Source of the DNA: an uncultured SAR116 cluster alpha proteobacterium
GTDB taxonomy: Bacteria; Pseudomonadota; Alphaproteobacteria; Puniceispirillales; Marisalimonadaceae
Direction of reading: 5' to 3'
Length of the DNA: 64,000 nucleotides
Assembly: GCA_902593735.1 (NCBI GenBank)
Contig: CACJJL010000002.1
Span: forward strand, 1 to 64,000
The notes under the pieces are model-generated. The model saw only the letters and a program-made list of their open reading frames with translations. It searched no databases and was not told the origin of the DNA. Positions 27,629 through 36,687 of the stretch are shown piece after piece. The position numbers were made by a program, and so were the translations under genes. The stretch's first letter is position 1; each line of letters starts with the position of its first letter.

Positions 27629-28723
27629 TTATGCTTTTGCTCCACTTTTCCCAATATTTTGATGTATAGGGTTTATTAAATGTGTATTGGGATCTAATGG
27701 CCACCTTGGTCTTGGTTTAAAATTTAAATTGCTTTCACCTACATTATTATATTTTTCATATCCTGCCCACGCTATCATTGCACCATTATCTGTGCATAAA
27801 TTTAATGGAGGTGCAAAAAAAGTACTATCTGTTTCTAAACATAGTTTATTTAGTTCTTCTCTAATATGTAAATTTGAAGCAACTCCACCTGAAACTACAA
27901 GTTGAATATTAGACATGTTGCCAAGAATTTCCTTAAATTTTGTAATTCCTAATCTGGTTCTATCAATTAAACAATCTGTTATAGATTTTTGAATGCTTGC
28001 TGATAAATCACTTATTATTTTTTTGTTTAATTTTTTTTTCATTGCTATCTGATTAAAAGCTGTTTTGAGACCTGAAAAAGAGAAATTTGGATTTTTAGAT
28101 TTATGCATTGGTCTTGGTAAATAAAAACTCTTTGGATCTCCATCTTTAGACATTTTTTCTATCATTGGTCCACCTGGGAAACCTATTCCAAGTATTTTTG
28201 CAGCTTTATCAAAAGTTTCTCCAGCTGCATCGTCTAAGGTTGAACTTATTCTTATATATTTTCCATATTCTATTACTGCAATTATTTGAGTATGGCCTCC
28301 AGAAACTAAAAGAAGAAGATAAGGATATTTAATATTATCTGTTAAACGAGCAGTTAATGCATGTCCCTCTAAATGATTTACAGCGACGTAAGGTTTTTCA
28401 AGAGACATAGCTACAGATTTAGCAAATACAGTACCTACGATTACGCCGCCAATTAATCCTGGCCCTCCTGTAGCTGCAATTAAGTTAATGTCTTTTAAAT
28501 CTAGTTTTGATTCTTCTAATGCTCTATTTAATGCATATTCTAAGTTAGATAAATGGTCTCTAGCTGCTATTTCAGGTACGACACCACCAAAATTATTTAA
28601 ATTTGAGTTTTGATTGATTACAACATTAGACAAAATATCTTTTTTAGAAGTAACCACGCCAATTGCTGTATCATCACAACTTGTTTCAATACCAAGTATC
28701 TTTATATCATCAGAACTACACAT
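27629..28723 (-). CDS. tsaD: tRNA N6-threonylcarbamoyladenosine transferase TsaD
   Basis: A 364-residue ASKHA-fold enzyme that installs t6A37 on ANN-decoding tRNAs. It has the N-terminal GIETSCDDTA, the metal-binding H117-x-x-x-H121 in NHLEGHALTA, LLLVSGGHTQ, and the FSGLKTA and GGVASN blocks. Full length. It is divergent from hemC and upstream of gpsA. Confidence 0.96.
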   Translation of the reverse strand: MCSSDDIKILGIETSCDDTAIGVVTSKKDILSNVVINQNSNLNNFGGVVPEIAARDHLSNLEYALNRALEESKLDLKDINLIAATGGPGLIGGVIVGTVFAKSVAMSLEKPYVAVNHLEGHALTARLTDNIKYPYLLLLVSGGHTQIIAVIEYGKYIRISSTLDDAAGETFDKAAKILGIGFPGGPMIEKMSKDGDPKSFYLPRPMHKSKNPNFSFSGLKTAFNQIAMKKKLNKKIISDLSASIQKSITDCLIDRTRLGITKFKEILGNMSNIQLVVSGGVASNLHIREELNKLCLETDSTFFAPPLNLCTDNGAMIAWAGYEKYNNVGESNLNFKPRPRWPLDPNTHLINPIHQNIGKSGAKA

Positions 28724-28881
28724 AAAATTCCTAATTAAATTAAAATTTTATTATAAATTAAATTTAAAACTAAGTAATGCAATATAAATTAATATTGTAA
28801 GTTTTACGATTTACTATAAGTGTATAGAAATATTCAAGATTTAATAAATAACTTGACAATATAAAAGATTAATAAATTGAA

Positions 28882-29796
28882 ATGACACTTAAAATAAGAA
28901 TTGCTACCCGAAAATCAGAACTCGCTTTACGACAAGTAGATATTGTTAAAAGTTATTTTGGAAAAGATGTTGAAATTAAAGTTGTAAAAGTTACTACATC
29001 GGGAGACAAAAATCTAAATAAATCTTTATCTGATATTGGAGGCAAAGGTGTTTTTATTAAGGAATTAGAGTATTTTATTTTAAATGGACTTGCTGACATT
29101 GCTGTTCACTCAATGAAAGATATGGAAACAGATATTACAAAAAATACTGAAATTTCAGCTGTTCTTCCAAGAGGTGATAGAAGTGATGTTTTGCTGGGCA
29201 ATTATGATTCATTTGATAATTTACCAAATAAAGCAATTGTGGGAACAAGTTCTGTTAGAAGAGCTGCTTTTGCTAAATATTATAGGCCTGATTTAAACAT
29301 AAAGCTTTTGAGAGGCAATGTTGGAACACGAATTGAAAAGCTAAATTCTGGATTATATGATGCAATTATATTAGCCAAAGCAGGTTTGGATAGGTTAAAT
29401 ATTAAAGTTGGTAATATAATTCCAAATGAAATTATTCCTCCAGCATCTTCTCAAGGAGTTATTGCAATTCAATCTATTATAAATGGCAGTAATAAATATC
29501 AAAAACAACTAAAGATGCTCTTAAATAAAATTAACGATGAAAGGGCTTTTTTTGAAACTTTAGCCGAAAGAAGTTTTTTAAAAACTTTAGACGGTTCTTG
29601 TAAATCTCCAATTTCAGCAAGTGCACATTTTACTGATAGTAAAGAATTGATATTGTATGGAGCAATTGCAACTTTAGATGGTACTAAAGTAATTAGATCT
29701 AAAATCAAAGGATCAATTAAAGATGCAATTTTGTTAGGTGAAGAGTTAGGGAATATAATTAAAGCTCAAGCTAGCGGTGACTTTTTATTTAAATAA
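28882..29796 (+). CDS. hemC: Porphobilinogen deaminase
   Basis: A 304-residue haem-pathway enzyme that links four porphobilinogen units into hydroxymethylbilane. It shows RIATRKSELALRQ, the VHSMKDM block, VGTSSVRR, LLRGNVGTR and the dipyrromethane-cofactor cysteine C240 in LDGSCKSPIS. It heads the hemC-hemD-mitofilin-hemY run. A perfect TTGACA lies at 28853-28858, but no -10 at correct spacing fits before the start codon. Confidence 0.95.
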   Translation: MTLKIRIATRKSELALRQVDIVKSYFGKDVEIKVVKVTTSGDKNLNKSLSDIGGKGVFIKELEYFILNGLADIAVHSMKDMETDITKNTEISAVLPRGDRSDVLLGNYDSFDNLPNKAIVGTSSVRRAAFAKYYRPDLNIKLLRGNVGTRIEKLNSGLYDAIILAKAGLDRLNIKVGNIIPNEIIPPASSQGVIAIQSIINGSNKYQKQLKMLLNKINDERAFFETLAERSFLKTLDGSCKSPISASAHFTDSKELILYGAIATLDGTKVIRSKIKGSIKDAILLGEELGNIIKAQASGDFLFK

Positions 29797-29820
29797 CTTA
29801 AATAAACAAGGAGTTGATGG

Positions 29821-30570
29821 ATTAAAAAATCAAAAACAATTACTTTTGTCCTTCGAGAAAAAAAAGATGCTGAAAGGAATTCACAATATCTAAATGATAA
29901 TGGGGTTTTTTCAAAACCGTTTCCTATAACTTCATTAAAATATGAAGATTTTAAAAACTTAACTGTTTCAAAAAACTTTTTTAATTATATTATTATATCA
30001 AGTCCTAAAGCATTAATTATTCTTGATAAGATAATTTTAAACACACTACGCAATATCACTAAAGACATAAGAATTTTTTCTGTAGGATTTGAAACTGCAT
30101 ATCAACTGAAAAAGTTATCTTATACTAATATTTTACAAGCTAATAATAATTCTCAATCTCTACTTAACTTAATTGTAACTAACACTAAAAAAGAAGATTA
30201 TGGTTTATGGATTGCTGCTAAAAATAGAAGTGTTGAACTTGAAAAAAATTTATTAAAAAATAACAGAAAAATAGAAATCATAGAGGGTTATAGCACCCAT
30301 CCAATTTTAGAATTACCAAAGCTTTTGCAAACAGATTTACTTGAATATGATTTATTAAACTTAGTCATATTTTCATCAAGAAATGTATCTATTGCAAAAC
30401 AAATTTTAGAAAATTACAATTTATTCAACATTGTTAAAAATAAATCGACTATATATGTTAATAGTGAAAATGTTGCTAATAAAGCAGAGAGTATAGGTTG
30501 GATAAATATAAAAATTATTAAGAAAAATTTTACTAAAGAATTTTTAGACAATATAATTAGATTACCTTAG
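29821..30570 (+). CDS. hemD: Uroporphyrinogen-III synthase (unusual start)
   Basis: About 249 residues. HemD closes hydroxymethylbilane to uroporphyrinogen III. The sequence is divergent, as usual for HemD, but has the expected ITFVLREKKDAERN opening, the IIISSPKA segment near residue 60 and the IFSSRNV block near residue 180. The position straight after hemC supports it. No ATG/GTG/TTG exists in frame before TTG 30325, and an in-frame TGA lies at 29815. The best start is ATT 29821, seven bases after AAGGAG. The alternative is an extra T in ATGGATTAAAAAA: removing it gives MDKKSKTITFV from the ATG at 29817. Confidence 0.8.
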   Translation: MKKSKTITFVLREKKDAERNSQYLNDNGVFSKPFPITSLKYEDFKNLTVSKNFFNYIIISSPKALIILDKIILNTLRNITKDIRIFSVGFETAYQLKKLSYTNILQANNNSQSLLNLIVTNTKKEDYGLWIAAKNRSVELEKNLLKNNRKIEIIEGYSTHPILELPKLLQTDLLEYDLLNLVIFSSRNVSIAKQILENYNLFNIVKNKSTIYVNSENVANKAESIGWINIKIIKKNFTKEFLDNIIRLP

Positions 30571-30584
30571 TACACAGGGACATA

Positions 30585-31439
30585 ATGATGATAAAAGCCA
30601 AAACTCATAAAGCTAAGAGTGATAAAGAAACAATCATCGATATGGAGCCAGTAAATGAAACACAAAAAACAATTATTTTAAAAAATCCTATTTTTTTAAT
30701 ACCATTTATAACCATCTTTTCGTTTGTTATAATTTTAATTTGGTTGATAATATATTATTTGCCAAATCATATTGAACAACATTCAAAAAAAATCATTCTA
30801 CTAAATAATGAGATTGAGGCTTTAAAAGATAAAGAAAATATAAAAATCAATGAAATTAATACAGAAATTAAATTACTTAAAAATAAACTTAATAGTCTTG
30901 ATTTTAATAATACCGAAACAATAAACCTCGAAATTAAAAATCAAGGTAATTCCTTGTCATTAATAAAAGAAGATCTAGATAAAATTTCAAATAAAATTAA
31001 GATTTTAGAAAACAAAACTGAAACAGCAAAAAAAGAAATTGAACAAGATAATAATGATGTTCAAGTTAAAAGCTCTTATGAACCTATAAAGTTTTCACAA
31101 AATATAGATAAATCTCAAAAAGAACTCATAAAAGAAGGTGAAATAATTATAGAAAAACTTCTCTCAAAAAAAGACTTTGGTTCATCTTCCAATTACGATA
31201 AGGCTCTAAGTGAACAGACCTATTTGAATAAATTGAAAAATTATTTTGCGGGTATTTTTAAGCTTAGAAAATTTTCAGATAACACCACTCCTAGAGGATT
31301 AATTACAATGGCAGAAAAAGAACTTGAAAACAAAAATTTTAATAATTTTTTATCTACCATAAAGACACTTCCTGATAATTGGAAAGAAACTATAAAAGTC
31401 TCAATAAATAGGTTTGAAAAAGCATTAAATCAAAATTAA
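30585..31439 (+). CDS. Mitofilin/Mic60-like membrane protein
   Basis: A 284-residue single-pass protein. A short cytoplasmic stretch is followed by a membrane helix (~35-57), a long coiled coil (~60-155), and a C-terminal helical domain with LNKLKNYFAGIFKLRKF...TPRGLITMAEKELEN. These match the alphaproteobacterial mitofilin (COG4223) layout. Its place between hemD and hemY is the classic position. Mitochondrial Mic60 shapes cristae junctions; the bacterial protein is thought to shape intracytoplasmic membranes or contact outer-membrane complexes. The role here is inferred. Confidence 0.78.
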   Translation: MMIKAKTHKAKSDKETIIDMEPVNETQKTIILKNPIFLIPFITIFSFVIILIWLIIYYLPNHIEQHSKKIILLNNEIEALKDKENIKINEINTEIKLLKNKLNSLDFNNTETINLEIKNQGNSLSLIKEDLDKISNKIKILENKTETAKKEIEQDNNDVQVKSSYEPIKFSQNIDKSQKELIKEGEIIIEKLLSKKDFGSSSNYDKALSEQTYLNKLKNYFAGIFKLRKFSDNTTPRGLITMAEKELENKNFNNFLSTIKTLPDNWKETIKVSINRFEKALNQN

Positions 31440-31453
31440 AAATGAGAGAATAA

Positions 31454-32848
31454 GTGATTCTTAAAATCTTAAAAGTAATTATTTTTATTTCCATCATATG
31501 GTTTTTATCAGAGTTGTTTTCTGAGTATCCAGGTGTAACATCTATAAATTGGATGGAGTGGGGAATTCAAATACCTACAGATAGGTTTATTTTAATTATT
31601 ATTTTATTTTCTGTAATTTTAATCTTTATTGATAGGATTTGGCTAGCTTTTTTGAATTTACCAAAAGCGGCATTTAGACGATTTGAAGCAAACAATAATA
31701 AAAAAGTTGAACAAAAATTAGTAAAGGCATTTTTGCTAGCAAGTCATGGAGAATTAGAAACTGCAGCAAAAGAAGCTGCTTTAGTATCAAAAAATACAAA
31801 GGATAAAAAGTTAGGAGAATTATTAAATACACATATTAATGTCTTTAACAAATTAAATAAAAACTCTTTTGATAATGAAGAATTATCAAAAAATTATTTT
31901 AAACAGCTTACTGATGAACCATCCACAGCATTTGTTGGTCACTTAGCACTTATGAGACAAGCAATATTCTATAAAAAAGATTTAAATGAAATTATTAATG
32001 AAGGTCTAAAGGCTCTTAAATTTGAACCTAATTCAAAACAAATTTTACAAGTTTTGTTATTTTCCTATGCAAAGCTGAAAGACATTTCAAATTCTCTTGT
32101 ATATCTCAATAAATTAAAAAAACTGAATTATATAGAAGATATTATATACAAAAATATATATGCAGATTTAAATTACTTAAAGGCATTAGATTACTTAGAA
32201 GATGAAAAAAGTTATCTTGCTACCAATCATTTAAAAGAAGCTTTTAAACACAAACCAAGTCATATTGGTGTTTCTGTAAAGTTGTCAGGCCTGCTCAAAG
32301 GGATTGGTTCAAAAACAAAGTCAATAGATCAATTAGAAAAAACTTTTCTATTAACTGCTAACCCAGATATTTTAGAAGAACTATCAAAAAAATGGAATTT
32401 AAAAACATCAGGATCTCGTGTTTCAAAAGCCATTAACCTTTTGAGTAAAAAATCTTCTCAAGAAATTAAAAATGATCTTAAAATAGAAGTGGCATGTTTT
32501 GCTATTTCAGAGGAAATTTGGGGAGAGGCTGAAAAACTATTAAAAGATATTCCTGAGGATAAACTTACAACCAAAGCTTATCAAGCGCTGGCAGATATAG
32601 CTGGATCTCAAAATAATCCTGAAGTAGTTAAGAATTATCTTGAGAAAGCTACAAGCGCTAATGAAGGATATAATTATTTTTGTTATTCCTGTGGTAATAA
32701 AAATCATAATTGGGAATTACATTGTCCAAAATGTGATCAATTAAGTACTATTGATTGGATGAAAATAGAAAATAATCAAAATTTTAATGTTTTAGAAATT
32801 TCTTCAGATAATAAGATTAATAGATTATCAAATAAAATACTCAATTGA
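31454..32848 (+). CDS. hemY: HemY-like tetratricopeptide membrane protein
   Basis: A 464-residue protein with two N-terminal membrane helices (~5-22 and ~42-62), the HemY_N region with FRRFEAN, then TPR-like helical repeats (~95-410). It ends in a four-cysteine zinc-ribbon/rubredoxin-like knuckle (C-Y-S-C ... C-P-K-C, ~417-440) like that of LapB/YciM. It is encoded after hemC-hemD-mitofilin. The function is not enzymatic as far as known. The gene ends 21 bases inside the convergent LysE-family gene. GTG start close behind mitofilin. Confidence 0.85.
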   Translation: MILKILKVIIFISIIWFLSELFSEYPGVTSINWMEWGIQIPTDRFILIIILFSVILIFIDRIWLAFLNLPKAAFRRFEANNNKKVEQKLVKAFLLASHGELETAAKEAALVSKNTKDKKLGELLNTHINVFNKLNKNSFDNEELSKNYFKQLTDEPSTAFVGHLALMRQAIFYKKDLNEIINEGLKALKFEPNSKQILQVLLFSYAKLKDISNSLVYLNKLKKLNYIEDIIYKNIYADLNYLKALDYLEDEKSYLATNHLKEAFKHKPSHIGVSVKLSGLLKGIGSKTKSIDQLEKTFLLTANPDILEELSKKWNLKTSGSRVSKAINLLSKKSSQEIKNDLKIEVACFAISEEIWGEAEKLLKDIPEDKLTTKAYQALADIAGSQNNPEVVKNYLEKATSANEGYNYFCYSCGNKNHNWELHCPKCDQLSTIDWMKIENNQNFNVLEISSDNKINRLSNKILN

Positions 32849-33460
32849 CATATTAACTAAATAAATAGAAAAAATAATCAAAAGTATCCCAAAAAATAAA
32901 AAAATTATTTTTTGATTAAGTATAATGTAGTTTTTTAATTTAGGAAGGTTAACAGAGTAAGAAACTAAAATATACCAGACTGTGTCAATTATTCCTGCTA
33001 ATAATCCAACACCAATTTTATAATAGTCATTAAAGTCATTATTTATAAACTGACTAAAAACAGATGTAAAAAAAAATAGAATTTTAGGGTTTATTAAAGA
33101 TGTTGTAAGTCCCAAAAAAAAACTATCTGTAACTTTTTTTGGCATTATCAACTTTTTGTTTATGTTTTTTTCATTTGTTTTAAAAAACATCATTTTATAA
33201 CTGAAAAATGTAAGAAATACTGCACCCATTAATTGAATGAATGGTATTATAGAGGGCAAATTTTTATCAATTAAACTTATAGTGTAAATAGAGATTAGGG
33301 CATAAATAAATATACCAAACCCATGCGCTAATGAAGCAATGATTCCTGATAAAAAGCCTCTAGTATTATTTATGTAAATTATTACTAAAATACTTGGTCC
33401 AGGTGTTGTTGCACCTGCTACACAAATAAGTGTAATAGACAGCCATTCATAAATACCCAT
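32828..33460 (-). CDS. LysE/RhtB-family amino acid exporter
   Basis: A 210-residue inner-membrane protein with about six helices. The N-terminal TPGPSILVI block and the FFLGLTTSLINPKILFFF segment near residue 110 are the LysE/RhtB hallmarks. It probably exports an amino acid or a related small molecule. The substrate cannot be told from sequence. Its 3' end overlaps hemY (convergent). trmL lies upstream on the same strand. Confidence 0.87.
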   Translation of the reverse strand: MGIYEWLSITLICVAGATTPGPSILVIIYINNTRGFLSGIIASLAHGFGIFIYALISIYTISLIDKNLPSIIPFIQLMGAVFLTFFSYKMMFFKTNEKNINKKLIMPKKVTDSFFLGLTTSLINPKILFFFTSVFSQFINNDFNDYYKIGVGLLAGIIDTVWYILVSYSVNLPKLKNYIILNQKIIFLFFGILLIIFSIYLVNMSIEYFI

Positions 33461-33486
33461 ATCTAAACTAAACCTTAAACTAAACT

Positions 33487-33951
33487 TTAAACTAAATTTT
33501 CAAACTTATTTTGTCTCAGTCCTTCATAAACTGTTATTGCCACTGAGTTACTTAAATTAAGACTTCTACTATTCACAATCATGGGTATCCTAAGCTTATT
33601 TGTAACTTTTATTTTGTCTAAGATGTTATTTGGTAATCCGCTAGTTTCACCTCCAAATAAGAAGCAATCATTTCTTTTAAATTTTATTTTAGTAAAAGTT
33701 TTTTCAGCAAATTTGGTAAATGCATAAATTTCATTAAACTTTATTGAATTTAAACATAAATCAAAGCTATCATGTAAAAAAAAATCTGAATCTTTTTTAT
33801 AATCTAGTCCGGCTCTTTTAAGTGAATTATTACTTAGATTAAAACCTAATGGTCTAATTAAATGTAATTGAGTGCCAGTATTAACTGCTAACCTCATAAT
33901 ATTACCTGTATTAGGTGGAATTTCAGGATTATATAAAATTATATGAAACAT
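33487..33951 (-). CDS. trmL: tRNA (cytidine/uridine(34)-2'-O)-methyltransferase
   Basis: A 154-residue SPOUT methyltransferase. It has the N-terminal NPEIPPNTGNIMRL, the middle LFGGETSGLPN and the C-terminal IPMIVNSRSLNLSNSVAITVYE trefoil-knot motifs that define TrmL. It methylates the wobble base of some leucine tRNAs. Full length. It is in a minus-strand run with the YtoQ and LysE genes. Confidence 0.93.
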   Translation of the reverse strand: MFHIILYNPEIPPNTGNIMRLAVNTGTQLHLIRPLGFNLSNNSLKRAGLDYKKDSDFFLHDSFDLCLNSIKFNEIYAFTKFAEKTFTKIKFKRNDCFLFGGETSGLPNNILDKIKVTNKLRIPMIVNSRSLNLSNSVAITVYEGLRQNKFENLV

Positions 33952-33969
33952 TAAATTTTCTAACTTAGT

Positions 33970-34419
33970 TTAATTTAGAGACCCTTCTAGAATATATTTT
34001 AAGATTCTTACAACTTGCGATTGATCTTTTGCAACAGCAGATGCTGCTGCATCTACTTCTTTAAGTGCATGTTGGTGTTCATCATTATGGATTATAATTA
34101 TAGATTTGTTTAAAGCTGCAGCAAAACCTGCATCAAACGCTGCATTCCATTGCTTATATTTTTCTCCAAATTTAACAATAACAATATCAGCATCCTTAAT
34201 TGCTTTTCTTGTTTTTATAGAGTTAATATTTGCTCCTTTACTGTCTTTCCAGAAATTTTTTTCTTCTTGTCCTAATATTTCTACTCCACAATTATCAGAC
34301 GCTTCATGATTTGTTATTGGAGAGGAAAAAGAAATATTTAAATTTTCATTTTTGCATAAGTTGATTATTTCTTGACGCCAATCAGTGTGAATTTCTCCTG
34401 AAAGATAAATTTTCAACAT
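33970..34419 (-). CDS. YtoQ-family protein
   Basis: About 149 residues, starting MLKIYLSGEIHTDWR. The KIYLSGEIHTDWR opening, the GANINSIKTRKAIKDADIVIVKFG centre and the QWNAAFDAGFAAA segment match the YtoQ family, related to nucleoside 2-deoxyribosyltransferase-like Rossmann proteins. The biochemical role is not established. I chose the ATG at 34419 rather than an upstream in-frame start because the conserved part begins there; the chosen start is two bases from the MFS gene stop. Confidence 0.8.
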   Translation of the reverse strand: MLKIYLSGEIHTDWRQEIINLCKNENLNISFSSPITNHEASDNCGVEILGQEEKNFWKDSKGANINSIKTRKAIKDADIVIVKFGEKYKQWNAAFDAGFAAALNKSIIIIHNDEHQHALKEVDAAASAVAKDQSQVVRILKYILEGSLN

Positions 34420-34420
34420 G

Positions 34421-35650
34421 TTAAGATCCCTTCTTAATATTGTTAGATAATAATTTTGGTGCATGCTTCATGGTAATAGCTAAAGAAATGCTTGCAAACA
34501 TAGCTAATATACACATACCTAATAAAATAGAATTATAATTATGTCCAAAATCTAATAGCATTCCTACTAATGCTGGACCTAATGAAGTTCCAAACACCAT
34601 TGTTGATGTTGATAAAGACCTAACAGATCCCAAATTTTTTGTTCCGTAGTAATTTGGCCAAAAAGTTCCTCCGATTGTCATTGCTAAGCCTTGGGTCATT
34701 CCTAGAAAGGCAAGTCCAATAATTGCATGAAGATATGTGTTACCAAAAGAAAATATTAACAATCCTAAGGACATTGGTAGTAAGTAGAATGGTAAAATTT
34801 TTTCGACACCAAATTTGTCTAGGATCCAACCAGAGCATAAGGTAGTGAAAATGGACATTGAAGTATAGAATGGGAATAGGGCAGTAAAAGAAATTAAAGA
34901 CCAATCTTTAATTTCTGTTAAATGAACCATGTTAAAAAAGAAGGCAGTAGAAAAAATTGGTGGAATTAAAAAAGGTACTATCACGGCCCAAAATACCCAA
35001 TGATTAAGAGCCTCTTTTCTGGTCCAATGCTTATTCTTCATACCTAATTGATTAGAAATGTTTTCTTGTTTACTGTTAGGAATTCTTTCATTGGATAATA
35101 ACTTCAATATTACAGGTAATAAGAATAACAATATAATCATTCCGACAACCCAACTATTTCTCCAGCCAATAATTGTAAACAAACTCACAAATACTACTGG
35201 GAATATTGCTTCCCCAATTGAAAATCCCATTATTGATAAAGATAAAGCTTTGCCTTTGTTTTTACCATACCATTTACCTATAGCCACAGCAGGTATGTGT
35301 ATTAGCATTCCTTGACCAAAAAACCTGAGACCAAAAATTATTAATGGAAGAAGCCAAACAATCTCATTAAAAGTCATGATTAAGCAAAGGAGGCTTAAGC
35401 AAATGATTACAATTTTTATATTTGATGTAATTTTATAATTATCAATGTAACCACCAAAAACTAACATAGCCATAGCAGAAACTAAAGTTCCTCCAGAATA
35501 GATAGCGCCCCAATCGCCATGAGATAAATCAAACGCTTCTCTAATTTCACCAGCGAATAATGAAATAAAAAAAGTTTGTCCAAAACAGGAACTAAAATAC
35601 AAAAGAGCTGTTGCTAACAACCATCTAGCATTTTCAATTATAAAATTCAT
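34421..35650 (-). CDS. Major facilitator superfamily transporter
   Basis: A 409-residue protein with about 12 membrane helices in two halves and a charged central loop near residue 205. The N-terminal half has the loop motif FGGYIDN near residue 67 (a G-x-x-x-D type motif A), and the second half has the CSGWILDKFG counterpart. It resembles oxalate/formate-antiporter-like or monocarboxylate MFS proteins. The substrate is unknown. YtoQ follows immediately on the same strand. Confidence 0.82.
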   Translation of the reverse strand: MNFIIENARWLLATALLYFSSCFGQTFFISLFAGEIREAFDLSHGDWGAIYSGGTLVSAMAMLVFGGYIDNYKITSNIKIVIICLSLLCLIMTFNEIVWLLPLIIFGLRFFGQGMLIHIPAVAIGKWYGKNKGKALSLSIMGFSIGEAIFPVVFVSLFTIIGWRNSWVVGMIILLFLLPVILKLLSNERIPNSKQENISNQLGMKNKHWTRKEALNHWVFWAVIVPFLIPPIFSTAFFFNMVHLTEIKDWSLISFTALFPFYTSMSIFTTLCSGWILDKFGVEKILPFYLLPMSLGLLIFSFGNTYLHAIIGLAFLGMTQGLAMTIGGTFWPNYYGTKNLGSVRSLSTSTMVFGTSLGPALVGMLLDFGHNYNSILLGMCILAMFASISLAITMKHAPKLLSNNIKKGS

Positions 35651-35711
35651 AAGGTCCCAATCTAAACGTTAGGTGGATTTTATGTTACTTAAATAATGTT
35701 TAGGCAATGGT

Positions 35712-36671
35712 TTAAATTTTTAATTCACCAATTAGATGACTTTCTATATCAAGAAATGTATCAGTAGGATTTCCAATTCTTCCATATCCATTCCAAACTT
35801 TAAACCCAAGTAATTCTTTTTGATAGTCATTTAAATTTGAAAAAACATCTTTTTTTATGCCTAAGGTAAAATTTTCTTGAGGTCTAAATTGTGGGCCACA
35901 AAAAGTTATTAATAATGCAAGCCTATTATCCTTTGTAATATTTGCACCTGTTCCGTGCCATACCCTACCATCCGTAATAATAGCACAACAGGGGGGACCT
36001 TCAGCAGATATAACTTCTATATCTTTATCTAAAATTTTATCTGGATGACGTCCAAATAAATGAGATCCCGGGACAATACGCGTACCCCCATTTTCTTTAC
36101 TCATTCCATTTAGCATTATTAAAACATTAGTTACAGCTGGTCTTGAAATAAGTTCGTTATTGTGACCAATATTTTCATTGATTTTGATATTAAATTTATC
36201 TCTTTTAATTGATCCTGGAGGCAAAAAATCATCATTTCGATTTACTGGGTCAGGAAACCACCATTGATCAGTATGAAGATCCATTGCAACGCCTCCTGGC
36301 TTAGCAATGTTTGCTCCAAAGCTTGAAACTAGGAATTCATCTCCAACAATTTCTTTTACGCAATCTACATAGTTGTGTTTTGCTAATATATCTAAAAATA
36401 CTTTGCCTTTATTAGGCAACATCCATACTCGTTGGTTGACCCCAGGGGCATCAGTATATTTATTGAATTCACCCCATTTCTTTTTTTCACTGCCATCCTC
36501 GTAGGCAAGATTTAATTCTTTTTCTGCATTAGCCTGTTCAATTAATCTTTCTATAGCCCTGTTATTTAGATCTGGTGGAATAGCGTTTTTAAGTAAACAA
36601 TAACCCCATTTTTTCAAGTCATTCTTTGCAACTTCTTTTGACTCTGTTGGCTTTGGATAATTAAGGTTCAT
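35712..36671 (-). CDS. Phytanoyl-CoA dioxygenase (PhyH) family protein
   Basis: A 319-residue 2-oxoglutarate/Fe(II)-dependent oxygenase. The metal facial triad is visible: His and Asp in LHTDQWW near residue 138 and the distal His in VWHGTGAN near residue 240. The 2OG-binding Arg follows in DNRLALLITF. PhyH enzymes hydroxylate small or acyl substrates in the cytosol. It is next to a DapA-like aldolase on the same strand (16-base gap before the aldolase end), so it probably acts in the same catabolic route. Confidence 0.88.
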   Translation of the reverse strand: MNLNYPKPTESKEVAKNDLKKWGYCLLKNAIPPDLNNRAIERLIEQANAEKELNLAYEDGSEKKKWGEFNKYTDAPGVNQRVWMLPNKGKVFLDILAKHNYVDCVKEIVGDEFLVSSFGANIAKPGGVAMDLHTDQWWFPDPVNRNDDFLPPGSIKRDKFNIKINENIGHNNELISRPAVTNVLIMLNGMSKENGGTRIVPGSHLFGRHPDKILDKDIEVISAEGPPCCAIITDGRVWHGTGANITKDNRLALLITFCGPQFRPQENFTLGIKKDVFSNLNDYQKELLGFKVWNGYGRIGNPTDTFLDIESHLIGELKI

Positions 36672-36687
36672 TTTGATCCTCTTAATT

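Noticed and set aside
28853-28858. Perfect TTGACA before hemC
   Set aside because: No acceptable -10 lies 16-18 bases downstream before the start codon.
30325-30570. An 81-residue open frame starting at TTG
   Set aside because: It is the C-terminal third of hemD; the same frame is open and conserved upstream to 29821.
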